From Megascapheus bottae (lineage: Eukaryota > Chordata > Mammalia > Rodentia > Geomyidae), in assembly GCA_024803745.1 (NCBI GenBank), contig JANJXV010000154.1, positions 744,001 to 808,000 of the forward strand: DNA of 64,000 nt, in the 5' to 3' direction. The translations under genes and the position numbers were made by a program. Each line of letters starts with the position of its first letter. Position 1 is the stretch's first letter. A model generated the notes under the pieces. That model saw nothing but the letters and a program-made list of their open reading frames with translations, ran no database searches and had not been told where the DNA came from. Below, piece after piece: positions 59,050-64,000 of the stretch.

Positions 59050-59420
59050 ATTTTTTAAGTTAATTTATTTTGTTAAGTCAATATATAGTTGGCATACGGT
59101 TACATAAGTAATGAACATATTTCTTAAGAAAATTGTTATCCCCTCCCTCATTTTTCTCTGTTTTCCTACCCTCAGCCCCCTCTCCACCCAGATTGTTCAG
59201 TTCATTTCCGTTTAGTGTCTTCCAAGTATCACTGTTTAATTGGTTCACCCTTTTTCCTTTGTTTTTTTTTTTACCATTTTATTATACCCTCTCCATTCCC
59301 CAAATCACATAAACCTATGTACAAGACACAGGGTACCCGAATTCAACACAGTGACTACAGAGAATAAAACTAAAGGGAAAAAGAAGAAAAGAGGCAAAAA
59401 GCAAAGAAAATGAAAGAACA
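59050..59420 (-). mobile_element. L1 3'-UTR-like remnant
   Basis: The complement resembles older rodent or mammalian L1 3' UTRs: 'acggttacataagtaatgaa', 'ttgttatcccctccctcatt', 'caagtatcactgtttaattg', 'ttggttcacccttt'. No coding part is attached. Assigned by resemblance only. Confidence 0.5.
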
Positions 59421-59479
59421 TCATACAGTACCTTAGAAGCAACAACACTGAAAAAACAAAACATAAAACCTTGGGCTGA

Positions 59480-59600
59480 AAATGAAGCTTGCCTAGCATG
59501 TATGAAACCCTGGATTCCATTCCTCAGCACCACATAAACAAAAAACTGGAAGTGCCACTGTGACTCAGCTGGTAGATTTCTAACGTTCAGCACAGAGTGT
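59480..59600 (+). repeat. SINE, ID-dimer fragment
   Basis: 'gaagcttgcctagcatgtat', 'cattcctcagcaccacataa', 'gaagtgccactgtgactcag'. Confidence 0.7.
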
Positions 59601-59699
59601 CTCCAAGTGACAAAAATCTGTCACATTTAAGTCAGGCTTCAAAACTTTGCTAGGAACCAGTTATGTGATTTGGAATAAAGTCCAGTTTTCAAAAAATCA

Positions 59700-59942
59700 C
59701 TAGCCAGGCGCTGGAGGGTCATAATTGTCATTCTACTAGCCAGGGAGAAGGTGATTCAAAGCCTTTGCAAGCAAAAAAAATGAAAACAAAAAAACTGTAA
59801 GATTCTACTCTCCACTTATCCACCCAAAAACTAAGTGGAGTTGTGGCTAAAACTGGTACAGCATTAGCCTTGAGGAAAAAGAACTAAGAGACCTTGCCCA
59901 GGTCCAAAGTTCAACCTCCCCACCAAGAAAGAAAAAAAAGGA
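59700..59942 (+). repeat. SINE, B1-dID type
   Basis: 'tagccaggcgctggagggtc', a disrupted middle with A-runs, then 'gtggagttgtggctaaaact', 'ttagccttgaggaaaaagaa' and an A-rich tail. Confidence 0.7.
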
Positions 59943-60329
59943 GTCCAGATACCTTAGTTTAAAAAGTATATCTGGATATCTTAGTAGATTTTTCTGATCT
60001 TTCCTCATTCATCTGATGGAACCACATAATCTTGATCCTGATCTGACTAAGAGCCTGCATTGTGCTTAATAAATTCATTCCACATATTCCAGTAGAATCT
60101 GGACAGCTAACAGCCACTTACCAATGCTTTATTCTACGTTTAGGCCAGTATGTCTTCATACCATCTACACAGTCAGCTATATCATCTTTCCAGAAGTATC
60201 ATTGAGTGTAGAACACTCAGAACTAAAATAATTGCATAAAGATGTAATAAAAACCCTTGATTCATTAAGAAAATTTCTATACCACTTAGAGCAAGTACAT
60301 TAGTGGTATTTACCTCTAGCCTCTTTTTT
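59943..60329. other. Unannotated flank
   Basis: AT-rich, with no recognised gene or repeat. Confidence 0.4.
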
Positions 60330-60738
60330 AAAAAATTTATTAACATTGAATTTTACATCATATTTCAAATGTCATGTTTAACCAACAAGTATTCAAGAAG
60401 GGAATCGCTATACAATCACTGGCACATAGATTTTAGAATATAGTAAAAATTAAGCTGAGTCTTTGTATGTCATAGATACAGATTAATCTATAATAAAACA
60501 CATGTCTATAGAGTGTATAGTCTACCCTAGATTTTTATGTCTATGTAGTTATGTTTATATCTCCAAAATTATGTCCAGAACTTTGGGTATCAACTATTCA
60601 ATCATCGCTCTACTACTGTTTGAAACTAATATCCATATATTAAGGATATCATGTACCTTTTGTTCCTTGGTCTTGACTTATCTCACTCAACAGGATTCAC
60701 TCTAATTTCATCCACTACCCCAAAAATGCCATTATTAT
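60330..60738 (-). mobile_element. Old L1 3' end, outer element of a nest
   Basis: 3' UTR-like 'tttattaacattgaatttta' and onward, then an ORF2-end segment 'ttgacttatctcactcaaca', which aligns with 'ctggcttacttcacttaata' of the younger L1s. It is interrupted at about 60,739 by a younger L1 and resumes near 61,257. Confidence 0.5.
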
Positions 60739-60754
60739 TTTTTTCTGTGCAGAT

Positions 60755-61256
60755 CTTCTTTTTATGTATTTATATTTATTGTAATTTATAGAAGGGTTAC
60801 ATTATATTCACCAGATAGAAGGTGCATTACTTCTCAAACTTTGATACCCCATGTAATGATATGGTCCCCATTTCCCTTCCCCTACCCCCAATCATGTTCA
60901 TTTCCCCCCTTCCCTATCCAATTTCAAATAACCAATTAGGCATATATGAAATATATCACAAAACAAGGTGAAATATTGTAACAATATGATATAACCAAGG
61001 GATAGCAAAAGAGATAAGAGATCACATAGTTCATTAAGGACAACAATCACTCATTATATGAGTTTTGTTTCTTTATCTTGGAGGTCCTTACATTTAGTGT
61101 CATACTATTTGTCACGATGTCTCTAGATTTTGTTCTATTGTAAATCTCTGGTAGCAGAGCCCAAGGTTTCTACTGAATTTGACAAATGAGGGAGACTCTT
61201 GGGCCTATGTTCCTTTGAGTTTGGCTTACTTCACTTAATATGATTTTTTTTCCTTT
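60755..61256 (-). mobile_element. L1 3' end, inner element (R1)
   Basis: Same family as the array L1: 'attgtaatttatagaagggt', 'ccagatagaaggtgcattac', 'aagggatagcaaaagagata', 'gcagagcccaaggtttctac', ending at 'ttacttcacttaatatgatt'. It is 5'-truncated in the last codons of ORF2. A 33-base imperfect direct repeat of outer-L1 sequence (60,706-60,738 and 61,257-61,289) flanks it. Confidence 0.7.
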
Positions 61257-61315
61257 TCATCCACTTCCCCGAGAATGCCATTATTTTATCTTGTCGGTTG
61301 GCTATATATCATTCC

Positions 61316-61364
<49 letters not shown>

Positions 61365-61425
61365 ATCACATTTTTTGTAGTAGGGCATCTGGTTGTTTCC
61401 ATCATCCAGCCACATTTTCTACAGA
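61257..61425 (-). mobile_element. Outer old L1, continuation
   Basis: Repeats 'ttcatccactYccc' and 'gccattatt', then continues as ORF2-end sequence ('ggttggctatatatcattcc', 'gtagtagggcatctggttgt'). A GT microsatellite is embedded in it. Confidence 0.5.
61319..61364. repeat. (GT)n microsatellite
   Basis: About 22 GT units with one GC interruption. It lies where the L1 has 'ccattgtgta', so it probably grew from that seed. Confidence 0.95.
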
Positions 61426-61434
61426 TATTTTTAT

Positions 61435-62575
61435 AGTCTCTTTTTTATTTTGAGGGTAATGTATAGAGGGGTTACGATTACATTTACAGGTAGTGGACTG
61501 CATTACTTCTCACACATTTATTCCACTCCACATGTTTTTGTCCCCAGTTCCCTCTCCCCTCCCCTTCCCAATCATCTTGTTTCCCCCCTTCCCTTTCCTA
61601 TTTGACATAAACAAATAAACATATATATCATATGCCAGGGAAAAATCAGATACAGTAACAATCTGACCTTAACCAAAGGGCAAAATAAGAGATGAGAAAT
61701 AACATAGTAGATTAAGGACAAAAATCACACAAGATTAAGAGCAACGATGACACAAGATATAGCTCTTGTTCCCATATCCTAGAGATCCTTTCATTTAGTC
61801 TCATCCTATATGACCTTATATACCTAGGTTTTTGAGTTATTGTAATCCTCTGCTAGGAGAGTCCTAGATGTGAACTAATTATTACAAATGAGGGAAACCA
61901 TTGAGCTTATGTTTCTTTGGGTCTGGCTGCTTCACTTAATATGAATTTTTCCAAGTCTTTCCATTTCCTTACAAATGGGGCGATGTCATTCCTTCTGATG
62001 GCAGCATAGCATTCCATTGTGTATAAGCACCACATATTCTTGATTCAGTCATCTACTGAGTGGCATCTGGGTTGGTTTCATATCTTTGCTATGGTAAATA
62101 GTGCTGCAATGAGCATCATTGTGGTAGTGGCTTTAGTATGTCCTTTTTTCTGGACAATTGGGTAGATGCCAAGTAGTGGATTTGCTGGATCATAGGGGAG
62201 CTCTATGTTCAGTCTTTTGAGGAACCACCACACTGCTTTCCCTAGTGGTTGAACGAGTTTACACTCACACCAACAGTGTAGGTGTGATCCCCCCTGGTCA
62301 CTTCCCCACCAGTATCTCTTATTAGATTTTTTGATAATGGCCATTCTGACTGGAGTCAGGTGGAATCTCAAAGTTGTTTTGATTTTCATTTCCCTTATTG
62401 CTAGAGATATGGAGCATTTCTTCATGTGTCTAAAGCCCATTTTAATTTTTTCTTCAGAGAATACTCTTTTAAGTCTTTAGCCCACCTTTTAATAGGGTGG
62501 TTGTTTCTTTGAAGATTTGTTTGGGAGAGATTCATTTTTTTCAGCTATAGATATATTTTAGATAACTACATATAT
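61435..62575 (-). mobile_element. L1 3' end (R2), 5'-truncated
   Basis: T-run at 61,440-61,450 (A-tail), a 3' UTR related to the array L1 ('ggggttacgattacatttac'), then the ORF2 C-terminal domain up to about 62,575. Older than the array copies by its divergence. Confidence 0.8.
62078..62440 (-). pseudogene. L1 ORF2 C-terminal fragment of R2
   Basis: A 120-codon open piece with 'FRHMKKCSISLAIREMKI', 'HLTPVRMAI' and a cysteine motif in which Cys positions are lost ('RYWWGSDQGG', then 'HLHCWCECK'). 'ELPYDPANPLLGIYP' follows. Frame is lost on both sides. Confidence 0.8.
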
Positions 62576-62589
62576 TTTTGTAGAAAAAA

Positions 62590-62720
62590 GAATGGAAGCC
62601 ATCATGCTGGCTCACAACTTAATTTCAGCTACTTAGGAGGCTCAGGGCTTAGGATCACAGGTCAAAGCCAACCAGGGCCCTACAGTGTGTGAGATCAAAC
62701 TCTGTGAACATACAATGACT
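62590..62720 (+). repeat. SINE fragment, B1-like half
   Basis: 'gccatcatgctggctcacaa', 'gctacttaggaggctcaggg', 'ggatcacaggtcaaagccaa'. Confidence 0.7.
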
Positions 62721-62729
62721 GTAAGAGGA

Positions 62730-62940
62730 ATCTAACTGCCTGGGAATGTAGCCTAATGGTAGAGTGCTCACCTAGAATGCATGAAGACCTAGGTTCTATT
62801 CACCGGTACCGCATATTCAGAAAAAAGCTAGAAGTGGCGCTGTGTTTCAAGAGGCAGAGCACTCACCTTGGGCAAGCGAGTCCAATGAAAATGTCTAGGC
62901 CCTGAGTCCAAGCCCTAGGACTGGCAAAAAGAAAAAAAAG
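62730..62940 (+). repeat. SINE, ID-dimer type
   Basis: 'tgggaatgtagcctaatggt', 'agagtgctcacctagaatgc', 'agctagaagtggcgctgtgt', 'cctgagtccaagccctagga' and an A-rich tail. One of the best preserved ID-dimers in the window. Confidence 0.85.
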
Positions 62941-63029
62941 AGCAATCTTACTTAAGTAACAAGGAATGTACCCTATATTTATACAGACTGAAAAATTCAT
63001 TAAGAAATTAGAAAATATGTATAAAGTGC

Positions 63030-63132
63030 ATAATTTCTTTTGTGTGTTGGCACTGGGTCTTCAACTGAGTGCTTCAGCTCTATCCCTGACCTTTTCTGCT
63101 CAAGGCTAGCACTCTACCAATGCAGCCCCAAA
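63030..63132 (-). repeat. SINE fragment, ID type
   Basis: Complement with 'ctgctcaaggctagcactct'. Only the ID-derived half is present. Confidence 0.6.
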
Positions 63133-63349
63133 TCAACTATCTTCAATTGAGATATAAGCGATGAATATTTCAGGGTGCTTCATGAAAAACATTTTTATAA
63201 ATTGAAACTTTCAACACAGTCTTATTTTAGTATGAATGTTGAGATGGGAAGAGACAGAAAAAGTGAAATGTTTCCTGATCCCCATAGAGAAGAGACTCAG
63301 CAGAACCACTGTGGTCTGCAGGCTTCTTTGTGAGTTTTGTTTGCTTGTT

Positions 63350-63566
63350 TGATTTTTGTCAATTGTGGGGCTTGAACTCTGGGCCTGGGCACTGTCCCTG
63401 AGCTCTTCAGCTCAAGGCTAGTGCTTTAATCTGTGAGCCACAGTGCCACTTCTGGTTTTTCTGGCAGTTAACTGGGTACTTTGGCTGGCTTTAAACTTTG
63501 ATTCTCAGATCTTAGCCTCCTGAGTAGCTAAGATTATAGGTGTGAGGTACCATCACCAGGCTGCTG
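63350..63566 (-). repeat. SINE, B1-dID type, well preserved
   Basis: 'gggcttgaactctgggcctg', 'ccctgagctcttcagctcaa', 'gtgagccacagtgccacttc' and 'cctcctgagtagctaagatt'. Close to the apparent consensus, so relatively young. Confidence 0.85.
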
Positions 63567-63918
63567 CTCTGTTACTATGCAGGTTCTGGATCAAGAACTT
63601 CAAGTTCTTACTTCAATTTTTTCTTCTCTTGCCTGATACTCTGCCATTTCAACGAAGCCCCAGTTCCTGGTCTTTGTTGGTTAATGAGAGATATTATGAT
63701 TTTCTAATATTCAGAGCAATGATTATAAAACCCAGCATTTTACTTACTTGAATAAATTAAGAGACAGGACCTAGTGAGATGGAAAACAAAATTTTTTTTC
63801 AAGTTGCTATCCTGTTCTAATGCATAAGTCTGGCTATTTTGCTTACACACAAATATGTATTTTACCAATTTCTACTCTATTTTTGCTTAGCTTAAAACCA
63901 CCACTGCCATTTCATAGA
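63567..63918. other. Unannotated flank with SINE trace
   Basis: Bases 63,620-63,745 carry a weak SINE-like trace ('ctcttgcctgatactctgcc', 'ggttaatgagagatatta'). The remainder is not recognised. Confidence 0.4.
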
Positions 63919-64000
63919 ATTTGTTGTTGTTGTTTGCGGTGCTTGAACTCTGTGCCTGGGCTGTTCCTCAGATCTTCAGTTCAATGCCAGTGCTCTACTA
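63919..64000 (-). repeat. SINE, cut by window end
   Basis: GTT-rich tail side, then 'gtgcttgaactctgtgcctg' and 'cagttcaatgccagtgctct'. It continues beyond the window. Confidence 0.7.

Noticed and set aside
59305..59593. Two overlapping minus-strand frames of 71 and 92 codons
   Set aside because: They lie across an L1 3' UTR-like remnant and a SINE and have no domain.
62730..62940. tRNA gene
   Set aside because: The pol III-like boxes belong to tRNA-derived SINEs with A-rich tails. No cloverleaf is maintained.

Overview
The window is nuclear DNA of a mammal, most likely a rodent. It is AT-rich and has no operons. It is packed with tRNA-derived ID/B1-dID-type SINEs, L1 fragments and microsatellites, and it carries a KRAB zinc-finger gene with spliced exons. 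From memory, the dimeric SINE consensus (a box reading 'gtggctcaagtggtagagtgc' in broken form, plus 'gatctgaggatc' and 'ctactcaggaggctgag') looks like SINEs of geomyoid rodents (kangaroo rats, pocket mice, gophers). That assignment is inference.

Layout. (1) 1-5 kb: mostly unrecognised sequence with scattered SINEs. (2) 5.0-6.4 kb: an L1 ORF2 remnant whose two parts lie in opposite orientations, followed by a SINE whose tail grew into a (CT)n tract. (3) 6.4-11.6 kb, minus strand: a KRAB zinc-finger gene. Its KRAB-A exon (127 nt) and KRAB-B exon (90 nt) look intact and phase-compatible, but its zinc-finger exon has nonsense codons and frameshifts. (4) 11.6-14.4 kb: SINEs and an old L1 remnant. 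(5) 14,369-57,304: the dominant feature, a head-to-tail tandem array of about 5.8 copies of a 7.40-7.45 kb unit. Each unit holds one minus-strand L1 plus about 1.7 kb of spacer with two SINEs and an (ATC)n tract at identical positions. (6) 57.3-64 kb: SINEs and older, partly nested L1 3' ends.

The array is the main discovery candidate. All L1 copies share disabling lesions: ORF1 is split by a TGA/ATG overlap and stopped early by TAG, ORF2 has shared frameshifts and stops, and the endonuclease GDFNT-type Asp is Glu. They also share their spacer and its SINE insertions. The units therefore multiplied as DNA, by unequal exchange or segmental duplication of an already dead L1, and not by independent retrotransposition. 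The inner units (U3-U5) share an expanded ATC tract and derived mutations. U3 and U4 are almost identical over one full unit, while the edge copies are more divergent, as expected of an array homogenised from the middle. Both ends of the array lie inside L1 sequence: the left end in the endonuclease domain and the right end in the reverse transcriptase domain.

No intact protein-coding gene, RNA gene, CRISPR array or microbial system was found. The KRAB exons are the only well preserved host coding sequence. All SINE and L1 limits are by eye and are approximate to about 10-20 bases. L1 5' ends within the array are provisional.
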